Shown: one piece after another, positions 22,744-35,064 of the stretch
Position numbering within the stretch: the stretch's first letter is position 1
Layout: every line of letters starts with the position of its first letter
DNA from: Mytilus edulis
Lineage: Eukaryota; Mollusca; Bivalvia; Mytilida; Mytilidae
Direction of reading: 5' to 3'
Assembly (NCBI RefSeq): GCF_963676685.1
Contig: NC_092346.1
Coordinates: 93,857,917-93,921,916 of the forward strand
Length of the DNA stretch: 64,000 nt
Notes under the pieces: model-generated
Database searches by the model: none
Seen by the model: the letters and a program-made list of their open reading frames with translations, nothing else
Told to the model about the DNA's origin: nothing
Program-made: the position numbers and the translations under genes

Positions 22744-22872
22744 GTTATCAAAGGTACCAGGATTATAATTTAGTACGCCAGACGCGCGTTTCGTCTACAT
22801 AAGACTCATCAGTGACACTCATATCAAAATATTTATAAACCCAAACAAGTAAAATGTTGAAGAACATTGTGC
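22744..22872 (-). repeat. Hammerhead repeat B, partial copy
   Basis: Starts TTATCAAAGGTACCAGG. Carries a complete ribozyme motif on the minus strand (22775-22818, separate entry). It ends at about GAAGAACATTGTG and lacks the 3' extension seen at 48000-48230 and 60010-60213. A patch near 23250-23300 (GCTGGTGATAAACTCGGGGG) resembles that extension, so a later insertion may have split the copy. Confidence 0.8.
22775..22818 (-). ncRNA. Hammerhead ribozyme motif
   Basis: On the minus strand: stem I TGTCA side, CTGATGA (22812-22806), stem II GTCT-TATGT-AGAC, GAAA (22792-22789), loop-less stem III ACGC/GCGT, cleavage after GTC (between 22781 and 22780), then TGGCGT closing stem I. All core bases are canonical and stem I has six pairs including G-U. 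The loop-less stem III suggests cleavage is most efficient in dimeric or circular RNA. Confidence 0.82.
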
Positions 22873-22964
22873 AAAACCTTGTACAAACATTAACGAGATG
22901 TTAATAAGAAAATTTCCCCTTACATATAGCCATATATAGACAAGGAATCGGAGCTTTGGAAGAA

Positions 22965-23215
22965 TGATAGCACTATGTCATAATAGAAAAAAGTTTTAAA
23001 AAATCACAAAAGACTGAAGTCCGAAGATAATTCAAACAGGAACCCTTATCAAATGGCAAAATCAAAAGCTCAAACATATCAAAGGAATTGATAGCAACTA
23101 TCATATTTCTGACTTGGTACAGGCATTTATATAGAAATGATATATTGAGCCTTGTGTTATAGCTAGCTAGGCCTCTCATTTTAGAAATATAACAGAACTT
23201 TGTATAAATCAATTA
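22965..23215 (+). repeat. Repeat family M2 (CTGACTTGGTACAGG type)
   Basis: CAAATGGCAAAATCAAAAGC, TTTCTGACTTGGTACAGGCA and the GCTAGCTAGGCCTCTCA block identify a dispersed family also present at 24226-24473/26748-27065, 32545-32670 (minus), 55561-55925 and 60700-60770 (minus). No coding capacity is seen. Confidence 0.75.
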
Positions 23216-23300
23216 TTTAATAATTTTCTGCCAGTTCCGATTAATTGAATACTGTGCTGGTGATAAACTCGGGGGTTTAATATCCACCAGCAAAGTTATC

Positions 23301-24225
23301 GACCCAGTAACAAATTATGATACGGTTTTTAAAATGTTACAGTTTGAAAACAATACTATGCATAGACTGCTACTTCATTCTGACATTTTTAATGAGAGTC
23401 ATTTATATAACATTTTAGGTTTATTTTAATTTTAGGTTTCAGTTTCTTAGACACACGAAAAAAAAAAGATTTCATTTGCAAATAGATAATCATTTATTTT
23501 ACTTAAATGTGGAGGACTTCTTATTGATAAGCATCGTCTAAATATACAGGAACTTTTCAACATTTATATAAAACATGCGGAAGATATTATGATTTGAGAA
23601 CTTGATGGCAACAACAAGTTCTTAAAACCCTAACCCACCAAAATAAACCCATCTAAACATTTATATTTTTCAAGTTATATTACCTTTTCTATCATGTCTA
23701 TAGTTAAATGTTAATTAAATAAAAAATCGAACAAAAAATGTAGGTAAATTGAGAATGAAAATAAGTTTAAGATGACACATGTAAAATAAATTTTGATAAT
23801 CACGTAACTATGTTTGTACTTCGTTTGTAAATTAATCATATCTTTTACAATATTCTTCATTCTTCTATTATAACCTTCTTATCGTTAATTATGACTATTA
23901 TAGTAAACGGTCGATGATAGAAGGGTACAGTTAACATTTTCAAACAGAAAATACAAAGAAACGTAGTAGAGCTTAAACGACCGAAGGACACCGATGCATA
24001 TTCTAACAACACTAATTAAATAATATGTCTAACTATAATGCAATCATAAAAAGAAATAAATGGTATATTTTTAATACATTTTATTATGTCTTCATATTGA
24101 ATAACTTTTTCGACGAATCAAAACGTTATACTTATGTCAAACCAGGAAGACTTAGTGTTCGATTGAAAATTAAATAACTATACAAAATCCAAACTAGTAT
24201 CAAAGTACGGGTTACGTTTTGTAAT
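23301..24225. other. Intergenic, nothing recognised
   Basis: AT-rich, no ORF above 60 codons with any recognisable content. Confidence 0.4.
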
Positions 24226-24474
24226 ACAAAAGAATACTAAACTCCGAGGAAAATTCAAAACTGATAGTCTCGAATCAAGTGGCAAAATCATAAGCTTAAG
24301 CCCATTAAACGAATGGATGAAAATTTTCATATTTCTGACTTGGTAATGGCAGTTTCTTATGTAGAAAATGGTGGATTGAACCGGGTGTTATATCTAGCTA
24401 AAGCACTCACTTGCATGATAGTCAATTATATTGACAACTATGCGCGAACAATACAAATACCGGTATACATAATA
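24226..24474 (+). repeat. M2 repeat, 5' half, split by a transposon
   Basis: AAGAATACTAAACTCCGAGG through CTTGCATGATAGTCAATTAT matches the first part of M2 at 55561-55750. The second part lies at 26746-27065 on the far side of a TIR element. Confidence 0.75.
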
Positions 24475-26745
24475 CTGTGAAAGTACTTTATTTTGTGAGA
24501 ACCAATTTTCGTTGTTTGAGTTCATGGGTTTTTAAATTCGTGGATTTTGGTTTTCTTTAAAAAAATCAAAATAAAGTCAAGAATTACAGCCATTCGAAAC
24601 AAAGACTACAAAGAGGTAGGGCCAATTTGTCCGGATTGTTTTTCCACAGAAGGGACAATTTCAAAAAAGTGCCAACAGAATAAAATTTACTATAAAAACA
24701 AAAATAAAAATGCTTTTTGATCAATATCTCGATTTACATATATAATGATATGTGTGATAGATATTTAATTTAACCCTCAAAAAGGATGAAAGTCCAATAT
24801 GCAAAATGTATGGTGTTTTTAGGTGGGAAAAACAAGGAATCCCCCAAAACGGACATTTCAAACCAAAAAAAATATATGTTTTTCGTGACTGTGGCAATTT
24901 ATACCGTCAAAAATGAAATTGGTTTAGTGTGTCCTTATTATATAAAAAACAATTTTTTAAGCACAACATTGTTCCGATATAGCTCCTTATGAAGAAAATT
25001 ATGGTCTAGTATCGCGGTGGCACAATCAATAGAGCATAGAACTACAAATGAAATATTGTTTTCAAGCTAAGGTTTGAATCTCGCTCAGACTTTTTTGCAT
25101 TTTTTGTGTTGTTATATTAAATATTAATGTATCTATTATATTTTTTCGAATGTTTGCTTAATTCATAAAGTCATTCTGGTTCATTTTGACCATATACCGG
25201 TAGTATAAATCATTTTATTTTAAAAAAAAACTGTATCGCTTATTGTGTGCATTTCTATGACTGTCCATACTCTTGACTTACTTTCTATTCATGTGTTTAC
25301 ATTGATAACATATATGCAAGGAACAACTGCCGTCAAACTGAAGTAGGTGCCTATACATAAAAAATAACACAATAATTGATTCTAATACAATGTATCCCAA
25401 ATGTTGCATGTGTAATAAACACATAACATAGAATAAGGCCATTGTATACAAGTTTCAAAACAACACAAACAATTTTTCGAAACTTTTTTTTGAACATGGT
25501 TTAATATGTAACAAATGCAGTCAACAGCAATCACGTTTGTCGCCAATTACCTTTCTGTGAAGATACTAGAACTGAAATTCGTACCATCTTCCCGGCCCTA
25601 CATCGGTACCTAAGTCATCAGAAAATAAGACACCACCACAGAACAAATCAATTACACTAAAAATCGTGAGTGTATAGGTAAAACACCAAGAAGCTGTTGC
25701 ATCTGTTTCACAAGGAAGGGCCGATTTGTTAAAATGCCAGAAAAAGCCATATAACATGCGTTAGTAACACAAGGTGTTCTATGGCCAGCTGATGATAGAT
25801 ATTCTCCGGTTAATATATATATTATCGTATCTTATTGACGATAAAACATTAAAAGACCAGAACAAATACATATATACATATATTCAGAATGAGAAAAACA
25901 ACATTCTGTTTGAATTTGTTAAATATTATTTGGCTTCTTGACAAATTACGCGGTATGGTACCTTATGCGCATAAAGGGTGTTAACAATCAGATAAAATCA
26001 AAATAAAAAAATCAATAGTCTTGGCCTTGTTTTTTGTGAGAATACCTGTTCAAGGTATGCAAATAGATCATGTGACGTATTTTAATGTACTATAATTACC
26101 ATCTATCGGGCTATTAAAAACATGATTTACCTTTCACATCGAATGAAAAGAACTGAGGGGAAATTGGCCATATCTTCTTTCTTGATTATAGGAATTTGCA
26201 AAATAAACATTTAAATTGTTGCACCCGAGTTTTAAAAATCGTTGTGATGACACAAATTAACCCGAGATCGAGTAATCGACAGATTACAGACGATCAAAGG
26301 TCATAATAATGTCACAGAAAACAGTAACATACACTGTTAAATGCAGGAAATTTACTTTGAATTGTAAAATTTGTTCTTATCAAAAGCAAGCCCTGAGATC
26401 ATCACTGGAAATTTGACTTTTATCTATCAAAAATATTTTTAATGAGATTTTAAAGATCAAAAGTTGTACAGTTTAGGTTTTTAAAGAATACATGGGTATA
26501 ATACTGCCTGCAGTTGTAGTTCATAGTGCATTTGCACTGAGACTACTATTATAGTAGTCTCAGATTTGCCGATTTTCAATGTATTCTATATCATATCGAT
26601 AGTCAAACTTACATGGGGATCTATCCATTCCATGTCTTGATTTGGACAACAATTGTTATATTTCGTTGGACACTTAAATTCGTGGAGAAAATCGTACACG
26701 AAAACTAGGAAAACTGGTTCCCCACGAATAAAAGTACTTTTACAG
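24475..26745. mobile_element. 2.27-kb TIR element inserted at TA
   Basis: The left end CTGTGAAAGTACTTTATTTT and right end (reverse complement) CTGTAAAAGTACTTTTATTC form ~30-bp terminal inverted repeats continuing as GAGAACCA.TTTTC. TA stands at 24473-24474 and 26746-26747. The flanking halves are both M2 repeat and match the order in the M2 copy at 55561-55925, so this is one insertion. No transposase is recognised inside, so it is probably non-autonomous, of a TA-targeting superfamily. It contains a tRNA-like segment and a small hairpin (TGAGACTACTATTATAGTAG, about 26537). Confidence 0.72.
25014..25096 (+). repeat. Degenerate tRNA-like (SINE head) segment
   Basis: GGTGGCACAATCAATAGAGC resembles a D-arm/A box and GGTTTGAATCTCGCTC a T-arm/B box, 40-50 nt apart as in a tRNA, followed by TTTTTT, a polymerase III terminator. 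Both boxes deviate from consensus and no convincing acceptor stem can be paired, so this is a tRNA-derived SINE fragment or tRNA pseudogene. Confidence 0.5.
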
Positions 26746-27065
26746 TAGGTAAAAATGCCCCCAAAAATAGGGATACAGCAGTCAACATTGTGTTATAATC
26801 TTTATAACAATAAAAACAAACAAATATTTAACAAAGAACACAAAAAGGCATATATCAAATTTAACACCTTCAGTCATTGCTTTCATATTCTTGTATTTTA
26901 TCAATATATGTTAAAGCCATCCATAAAGATTGGAATATCTTAAGTACTGGAATGGTTAGATTTACATTAACTCTGATGTAGAATCGCACGTATGGCGTAA
27001 TTAATTTCATCAGAATGTAAACGTCACACAGGTAGAGATATGAAACAATTTTGTTGTTCAAATTA
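26746..27065 (+). repeat. M2 repeat, 3' half
   Basis: GGTAAAAATGCCCCCAAAAA, AACATTGTGTTATAATC and AAACAAATATTTAACAAA match the later part of M2 (compare 55770-55925). It ends around AGATATGAAACAATTTTGTT. Confidence 0.72.
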
Positions 27066-27179
27066 TGAAAAGAATATAGTCTTTAGTTCACTTAGGAATA
27101 TCCTCTACAGAATCTTAATTTGAAGTTTACCTTGTCCTTCCTGCCGCTTGTCTATATGGTTATTGTGATTTTCTTCTAA

Positions 27180-27435
27180 AACAGAGCCACGTCATTATGT
27201 ATCCAAGAAACACATAAGGGCATATAGATAAGGCATTAGCAAATACGAAAGACCAGAAAACAAAAATTACAATGGAACAATAACGGGATGTTCAAGTACC
27301 GAGCCACGTCATATGTATCAATGAAACACCAAAAATTAAACGGACAAATCACATAACCAAAACTAAAAGATAACACAAACAGCCGATGACGGGGTGCATA
27401 TAAAAATAAGTACAGAGCCACGTCAAATGGATAAA
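27180..27435. repeat. ~115-bp tandem repeat, about 2.2 units
   Basis: GAGCCACGTCA recurs at about 27184, 27301 and 27417, each followed by an ATGTATC.A.GAAACAC-like stretch in the first two. Units are diverged by substitutions and small indels. Confidence 0.7.
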
Positions 27436-28190
27436 GATTGAATTTCATTCCTATAGTGTTTTTTAACCATTAAATATGTTGGACATGTCTTCCATCGGTT
27501 CTTATCATAGGCTTGCAGTATTAGTTTTAGTGAAAAAAAACAAGGGAAACATTTTGTGTTTCATATTAATCTTGCGATAATCTGTTAATCGCATATCATA
27601 GTCGAACAAAAAATCATGTTTAAAAGCACATGAAATATTTATACGATTATTTTTGTGTACGTACACATTGAATGACAATGCATTTATTCGAAAGAAAATG
27701 AGGTATGATTCCTTACTATTTTCCAAAGACTACATGATGTAGATATTAGGACCTGACGAGGAAGAGAGGAAAGGGTTAAGTGGACCATTAACATACATTT
27801 TCAAAAGTATTATGTTTGCGGGCGTCCAAACCGTTCCTAAATATCTATATAGCTATACACCATAAGATGAAAATTTAACAAAACTGAAAAAAGGAACTGA
27901 AGGATTATATTGTACATTGTAGTTCCATAAAAACCAAAGAAAAAAGGCAAGAAAGCAAAGACTTTTAAAACACAATCATCTGACAAAAGAGTACACTATG
28001 TTTATTAAATCGAGTTTTGAGCTAATTAAAACAAATAAATGAATACAGTTTCCCATACTTTTCCTTTAACTGACGATACAAATCTATATATATTGATAGT
28101 AGATGACTTTTTTTCAAAGCTCTCTGAGGCGTATGAAATACCTGATATTTAAGCTAGGACCATAATGTTTGAGTCTTGGTAAATGAACGG
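27436..28190. other. Intergenic, nothing recognised
   Basis: AT-rich, no named repeat or convincing ORF. Confidence 0.35.
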
Positions 28191-28193
28191 TGC

Positions 28194-28830
28194 CTTATGG
28201 AAATCATTCAGATCAAAGTAAACAATATGAGAGAAGGATATGTGTACCATGTTAGATCATATGGTTTTATTGAATGCATGAATATAACTTTAGTATAAAG
28301 AACCTGGTTTAGAAATATATAAAATCTCATCAAAGGGATTGGGATCAATGTATGGATTTTATAATGATGGCCAATAGTTCGACGTCAAACGGAAGTACAG
28401 GAAGAAGTCCGTATAAAATGGTTTACGGTCAAGAAATGGGTTTTCAGATTTATATAATTACGAAACAAATAGGTGAAATATTATAAGAACCAAAATGCAC
28501 ATGATTATAAATAAGTCCAGGAACTTGAACAAACACTAAGTGGAGCTCATGACCTAGCAGGAAACATATAAAAGTAGTTGCGGGGCGACAACAATGGTAT
28601 ATAACATCTATACGTCACAGTTATGAGACAAGAGACTTGGTAAAGATCGACAAAGGAATCAGAAGAAAAATATAGTAGGGCTTAATTAGAAAATCACCCC
28701 TCAGACTACTGCACCGTGGATAGTCGCAAATAAGAAAGGTGTTAAAATTTGTTTTAATTACAACAATGAGCGGAACCAAACGTAACACCAATATGTAACT
28801 CATCATAGTAAACTCCCAATGGCTATACTA
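28194..28830 (+). pseudogene. Ty3/Gypsy-type integrase, C-terminal remnant
   Basis: Broken frames read IKSHQRDWDQCMDFIMMANS, then STGRSPYKMVYGQEM (the integrase STG-SPY--VYG signature), RDLVKIDKGIRRK (28634-28675), APWIVANKKGV and YVTHHSKLPM, the usual order of the integrase core end and its C-terminal GPY-like module. Stops and shifts occur throughout. No LTR is identified nearby. Confidence 0.72.
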
Positions 28831-29268
28831 GAAATTAGCTCAATGTGTTAAGGCATTTAGAATCAAGCTCGTACAACTGTTCGTTTCAGAATGACAGTAT
28901 TATGGAATTTCGGACAAGGCTTGAACTATATGGCACGACCAATATGTGGCTGGGCTAAGAACAATGTTTAGACTAAATTTGATAAACCTTATATTAGTTC
29001 AATTTTTAACTAACAGTAGTTGTGATCGAGTCATACCGGTCGAATTCCTCATGTACTCATACAAATCAGAATTCAAACATTATTATCTAAAAGCAAAAGG
29101 AAAAAATAATCCAGTAATTATAAAGATCTAGAATTTAAGTATCAGATAAATTGATAATAACCAATCGTTATAAAACCCACATGTACTTGAATTTCATACA
29201 TCTCAATGATCTTGCAATTAAAAATACCACTAAACTAGAAAGTCTGTTCATAATTTCTTTCATTTTGA
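28611..29268 (+). repeat. Young tandem duplication, unit 1 (658 bp)
   Basis: Consists of segment X (28611-28761) joined to segment Y (about 28766-29268). It matches unit 2 with only scattered substitutions. Here the integrase C-terminus reads through from X to Y, so unit 1 has the ancestral arrangement. Confidence 0.88.
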
Positions 29269-30228
29269 TACGTCACAGTTATGAGACAAGAGACTTGGTA
29301 AAGATCGACAAAGGAATCAGAAGAAAAATATAGTAGGGCTTAATTAGAAAATCACCTCTCAGACTACTGCACCGTGGATAGTCGCAAATAAGAAAGGTGT
29401 TAATATTTGTTTTAATTCAGCACTCTGAAAACTCGACAGCTGTTATAATTCAGGGTATTACTTTTCAACATTATAAGGGAAACACAACAGTCAAATGGTT
29501 TTGAGAAAATGATGAAGATTGAATTCCTGTACAAATACTAAATATTACGGAATGTTAAAAGCAACTTCTTCAGATACAAAGCGTGGTGATCCAGCTTAAG
29601 TTTTTTGAGAATTCCTTTTAAAAATTGATGATATATGTAGGCGTTTAGAAAAAAAGTATGTCTAATTGTTATTTTCCCATACTTTTAAAAAGTTTTTTTA
29701 GTCATACGCCCGTAATTTCATTAAAATGAGCGGAACCAAACGTAAAACCAATATGTAACTCATCATAGTAAACTCCCAATGGCTATACTAGAAATTAGCT
29801 TAATATGTTAAGGCATTTAGAATCAAGCTCGTACAACTGTTCGTTTCAGAATGACAGTATTATGGAATTTCGGACAAGGCTTGAACTATATGGCACGACC
29901 AATATGTGGCTGGGCTAAGAACAATGATTAGACTAAATTTGATAAACCTTATATTAGTTCAATTTTTAACTAACAGTAGTTGTGATCGAGTCATACCGGT
30001 CGAATTCCTCATGTACTCATACAAATCAGAATTCAAACATTATTATCTAAAAGCAAAAGGAAAAAATAATCCAGTAATTATAAAGATCTAGAATTTAAGT
30101 ATCAGATAAATTGATAATAACCAATCGTTATAAAACCCGCATGTTCTTGAATTTCATACATCTCAATGATCTTGCAATTAAAAATACCACTAAACTAGAA
30201 AATCTGTTCATAATTTCTTTCATTTTGA
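29269..30228 (+). repeat. Young tandem duplication, unit 2 with 304-bp insertion
   Basis: X2 (29269-29419) and Y2 (about 29726-30228) copy unit 1 at roughly 98-99 percent identity, but 29420-29724 lies between them and is absent from unit 1. The insert begins after GTTTTAATT and ends before AATGAGCGG. The twin 61-codon frames at 28946 and 29906 are a consequence of the duplication. Confidence 0.88.
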
Positions 30229-31257
30229 AACAAATGAACGACTTCAAAACTTGAGTCTATAAAAAAAACGTAATGATTTCAAACTTCCGCGACGCACCGA
30301 GTATCGATGCTTCTGTGGTTAATGATATAACATCAGATTTGGATATCAGAAAACTTCAGTTGTCTTTACTGAAACCATATAAAAACATATAGAAATACAG
30401 CTGTGTCACAGCAACAAAAAACGTATTTGACTTTGATAGGATTGAAGACTTAGAATATGTGGTGTGCGTCTTATCAACAGTTTAGTATAAAAACTGTCCT
30501 AACATTGGGAGAATTATGGGGCACACATAAGAGAAAGTAGTTCAATTATCTGATCATGATGTAAATTTTGGGAAATGAGTATCGATGATATGTTGAAGGA
30601 GTATCAGGTAAACAAAAAAGGGCTTAGTTTCTTCCGATGATACACGATGGATATACAACACACGGTTAGAATTATTTCTGTATATTTATTTTTTAACGTA
30701 ATTTAAATTTTTAGATATATGTTACTTAATATCAAATCATTTAGATCTGTTTTCGGATATATGATCCAAAATATCAGATGTTTTTCTTTGTTGAGACTTG
30801 TAACACCGTTTCAAGTATTTTTATTCACGGGTTTATGTCTTTTTATGTATTCCTCAACCGTAATTAAGGTCTTTCCACCTTTTGTTTTTGTCTTGATTAT
30901 TTTTTCTTCTTCTGCCGGTTTTTTGTGTTTTAAAACATATTGAAAAGATATTTGGCGTCGAAATGATGTCGTACAGTGATGGGAATTTCCCCTTTCGCCT
31001 TTTGTAGCCTAACATTGACTCTTATAGAAGTTATCTCCCAACGTCCCATTTTTTTATTATCGTTATTTCTCTGAAACCGTATAAGATATTTACAAACGTT
31101 TTTCACAAATTGTTTGTCTACTCCAAAGGATGTTTTGCTAAATTTAATCGAAGTGATTCGATTGCATCTTATAAGAGTTATTTCCCTTTGAAAATTTAAC
31201 ATGAGTCATACGTTAAATAAATTAATACATTATAATTCAAAGAGACCTAAAGTCTTT
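30229..31257. other. Intergenic with a GGGAGATAACT-type repeat
   Basis: 30930-31202 has two similar blocks on the minus strand (GGAAATAACTCTTATAAGA and GGGAGATAACTTCTATAAGA), a motif often repeated in bivalve DNA. The 90-codon minus-strand frame spanning it has no recognised domain. The rest is featureless. Confidence 0.35.
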
Positions 31258-31357
31258 TGATATGAAGTACTTTGTCCATTTACAGGAAATTGAGGTCAAG
31301 CTCAAAGGTCAAGGTCATGTTCTCAATTTTTAATTTTGCTTGGTATCTCTATGCAAA
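31258..31357 (+). repeat. AAGGTCAAGGTCA-type dispersed repeat fragment
   Basis: GGTCAAGCTCAAAGGTCAAG resembles the tandem units at 38910-39330, where another hammerhead repeat A is also inserted. Confidence 0.5.
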
Positions 31358-31552
31358 ATAAACTCATCATAGATACCAGGACTGAATTTTATATATACGC
31401 CAGACGCGCGTTTCGCCTACAAAAGACTCATCAGTGACGCTCGAATCCATAAAAGTTAAAAAGGCCAAATAACATACGAAGTTGAAGAGCATTGAGGACC
31501 AACATTCCTAAAAGTTTTGCCAAATACAGCTAAGGTAATCTATGCCTAAAAG
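31358..31552 (-). repeat. Hammerhead repeat A
   Basis: Starts AATAAACTCATCATAGATAC and continues to GGTAATCTATGCCT. Subfamily A differs from B by the ACTCATCATAGATACCAGG end, CTACAAAAGACTC in the ribozyme loop and GCTCGAATCC after it. The ribozyme is listed separately. Confidence 0.85.
31397..31440 (-). ncRNA. Hammerhead ribozyme motif
   Basis: Minus strand: CTGATGA, stem II GTCT-TTTGT-AGGC (one G-U pair), GAAA, stem III ACGC/GCGT, cleavage after GTC, stem I GCGTCA with TGGCGT. The core is canonical. Confidence 0.82.
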
Positions 31553-32544
31553 AAACAGTAACAGGTATTTCTATGATGTGTTTGCCTATTAAATTGTTTA
31601 CGATAATGCGCAACTTCATTATCATGTAAAAATGCATTACAAGACATTGTTAGGCGGATAATTTATTGAGGCCAACCAAATAAGGATGGAGGCGGTAAAA
31701 CTATTGAAGGAGGCGACATAGTAATTACTACCAAGAATCTGAGACATCAAGCTACAGAGTTCCGAAAATTAATAATCCACTGGTTCAGTGATTTTAAAAT
31801 ACTAAATCATTTCTCGGTTAACCGTTTTATAATATAACTTTTAATGAAGTGAACAATGTACTCTCATGTTTCCCAAATTTTTACTATTTCATCAACTACT
31901 GAACCAAATGCTTATTGTTGAAGATTACATGGTGACCTTTAGTTTTTCACATCATCCTCCGTTCGTCTTAAATGAAAAGTGATCTTAAAAGTGATCTCAT
32001 TTCGCAATCAAACCACATCCCATGTTCATTTTTTTTATTACACCTCAATTTAGCGGATAAAACTGCTGCTTTGATAGTCTCTGGTATGCCCAATGGTTTT
32101 GTACTCGGGGGCGCTTTCGAGCTTTGCAAATTGTATAGAAACCTGTCTACTAACTGAAGATTTATTGTAAACATATATTTGTTTTCTAGTGTCGTTTGGT
32201 TGCTATCGCCTAGATGTTAATCACTTTATTGTTTAATGCTTATAGGCAAGTACAAATATATATAAAGGAATGATTTGTTTATGTACTGAAAGCTGCAGCA
32301 TCTCAAGCTTCGTTATATCTAATTCCAAACCGGAAGTAATAACATTTATATGTAAAACAAAATTGAGAATGAAAATTGGGAATGTGTCAAAAGAGACAGA
32401 AACCCGACCATACGGCAAGATAACAACCGAAGGCCACCAATGTGTCTTCAACATAGCGAGAAAATCCCGCACCGGAGTCGAGCTTCAGTGTTACACTTGT
32501 TTGTATGCTGCATATACATACTTACAGCTGCATCTGTATTGATT
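31553..32544. other. Intergenic, nothing recognised
   Basis: Short opposite-strand frames around 31970-32540 have no domain and no splice context. Confidence 0.4.
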
Positions 32545-32670
32545 TACATAGCTAAACATTCGTTTGATGTGTTTGAGCTTAAATTGTGCCATTTGTTTAG
32601 GGACTTTCCATTTTGAGTTTTCCTTGATGTTCAGTATTTTTGCTATTTGTCGATTTACATTGTATGTGAA
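32545..32670 (-). repeat. M2 repeat fragment
   Basis: GTTTAGGGACTTTCCATTTT on the + strand is the reverse complement of the M2 start (AAAATGGAAAGTCCCTAAAC), followed by its CTCAAACACATCAAACGAAT block. Confidence 0.7.
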
Positions 32671-33369
32671 AATGAAACCTGAATATGCATTGAAATTCAG
32701 TGTTTTGTCAGTGTAACAAAACAAATCATGTTGACACACATACTAGCATATTATGGTCTGATAATTTCTAAGGGTGGACAAAATGTTGTCATTCAAGTCA
32801 CTGTTGTACACTATGTACAATAAAATTGAATATATAATAAGTGTTGTGGTTATAAATATATGTTTTATAGTCACAATTTTAGAAATTGAATACCTTGAAA
32901 TAGTGCATAAGTAAATTTAGACTTTTCCCTTCCAAAAATATATCGATACGTCACAGTATAAAGGCAAAGTTGGTTTAATTTTGTCTCAGTGTCAATATCC
33001 GTCTATAGATATTAATTAAATACTTGATTAGATAATTGCTAGTTTATATAATTAGCACATGCAGTAAAACAGATTTTAACTGAGGTTCACAATTCCTTGG
33101 ACTATTATTTAGTCCTGTGACATAATGTTGAGCGCTTTAAGTTCATAAGACAAAGACAAACGCTACATACAATGGGTATAACTTTGTGTTTCTATTTTGT
33201 AAATGATTTACCAAGCGAGTACTCAAGTTTATCTTGGTAAATATAACTCGATTAGTACATTTTCACCATGATGACATCCCTACAATAAACGCATCATAAT
33301 TGTAAAGTATATTTTACATTTCTAGCCCATGGAAATGCTTAATGTTTTAAGATCTGTTTTTAAAGAACA
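32671..33369. other. Intergenic, nothing recognised
   Basis: AT-rich, no feature supported. Confidence 0.4.
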
Positions 33370-34530
33370 TTCCGCGCGTTTTTATTAAGACGTCTATACA
33401 TACTATTAGTTTGTACTAAACAAATGTATAAGAATGCATTTTTAACTTATTTTAAATTGAATTACCTACCTTTACCCAAAAATAACGCTACTTTTAAAAA
33501 ATGACAGTAGTGGTAAACATTACAACTGCTTGTTATAACTGCTTTGTGCATTTAGGTCAAATTAACAATTTTTGTATCAATAATATAGCTTCTTTGGAAG
33601 TCATTATTGATTAATATTGATCCCATGTTTTTACGTGACATTTATATGGAATTCTAACAGTGAGTCAACATTTGTAGATGGAATATTTCTGCCTTAAATC
33701 CTTAAGTGTGTATTAAAATTGATGAAAAGTAATGAGTTATTCCCTTCATAAAAAAACTACTATTATTTTTTTTTAAATTTCGACAAAATACTTTAATAGA
33801 TTATATAACGATCACTGAAACTACAGACCCAGGCATTTCGACCAAGGTTGGAAATAAATATAAGTACCATATCATGCATATGAACGTGACGGAAACAACT
33901 AGACTCTTAAAAGGTTAAGTTAAAACTTAACAAAAACAGATACTTTTGTCGTTCATTTTAGTACAGGGTTTCTCGTATATAACAGAATTATTAAAATCAG
34001 GAAAAATGAAAAGAACAATGTTGCTGATCATATTTGATTTATTATACGAAGATCTCTCTGGTTAGAATTCTGAATTTTTATGACAATATATTTTGATATT
34101 AAAGATGCACAGTAGTCGCTCATATAGTGACGTACATCCCGTCACAAAACTGTGTTGCAAAAGTATAAATGAATGTTTACGAACATGTCTGCCTATGAAG
34201 ACATTTTGGAAAGTGCTTAATAGTAAGTCTGAAGTTTACCGTTTAGTCGGTGAATGTCACGGAGCAGTCCCTTATGTAAACTTGGAAATTTCCGAACCCC
34301 TGTTATCTCCAAATTATAAGTTATACATTTCCATTTAGATAATTCAAATAAATTATCATTTGATTCCTTATTCATTTTACTCTACTAATATCTTGAAATA
34401 ATGAACTACTCAATGTGTCGCCAATTGAATTTAGTTACTTGTTGAGAGATGTTTTAGGGATTATCTGCCTTCGCTGTCAGATCGTGATACTCGTCGACAA
34501 AGTTTGAATATCTGACTGTTTTATTTATCC
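33370..34530. repeat. Long direct duplication, copy 2 (partner 17001-18180)
   Basis: Same orientation and block order as copy 1. The 81-codon frame at 34093-34338 lies in the best-conserved block (AGTCGCTCATATAGTGACGT), but copy 1 is interrupted there, so coding is not supported. Confidence 0.8.
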
Positions 34531-35064
34531 AGATATATTCATCATTGAAGTTACTTTTTTTCAAATACATTTGGGGTTAAAATATAGATGTCACATTTTT
34601 TTTTATTGCCGTGTTAATTGAACAGCGGTATACTACTGTTTATTCAAACAGTTTACGTTTTTGTAATATATGTTACACGTTGTAACTGAATTCTTTTTAT
34701 TGGTCTCGACTTTGTCAGACTGTAACTGTCAAGTTTAGGGCAATTGTATTGACCATAAAGTCATAAAACAATTTATAAACATATTATCTTATTTAAAAGT
34801 GTCGGGTATTTTATTAAAAGATAGATATTTTTAAATTAATATATTTCTACACAGAAATCTCTTCAAACGATTAACGCCAAAATTGAATAAAGTTGACACG
34901 AGTTATTTTTGTAGTGTTCTGATTTCCATTTTTTTTTCGAATTCATATACCTATATACTTTAATATTAAAGTGTAAGAGTTATTGTATTCATATGTATGA
35001 CATTTATTCCCTTCTGAGTAATCATCAACATAAATATTATTTACCAGTGAATTTTACATCTAAT
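34531..35064. other. Intergenic, nothing recognised
   Basis: AT-rich, no feature supported. Confidence 0.4.

Noticed and set aside
25014-25096. Functional tRNA gene
   Set aside because: Both internal boxes are off consensus and no acceptor stem pairs, so only a tRNA-derived fragment is supported.
28946-30091. Duplicated 61-codon frames (MAGLRTM...)
   Set aside because: Identity between them reflects the recent tandem duplication; no domain, and they lie in retroelement debris.
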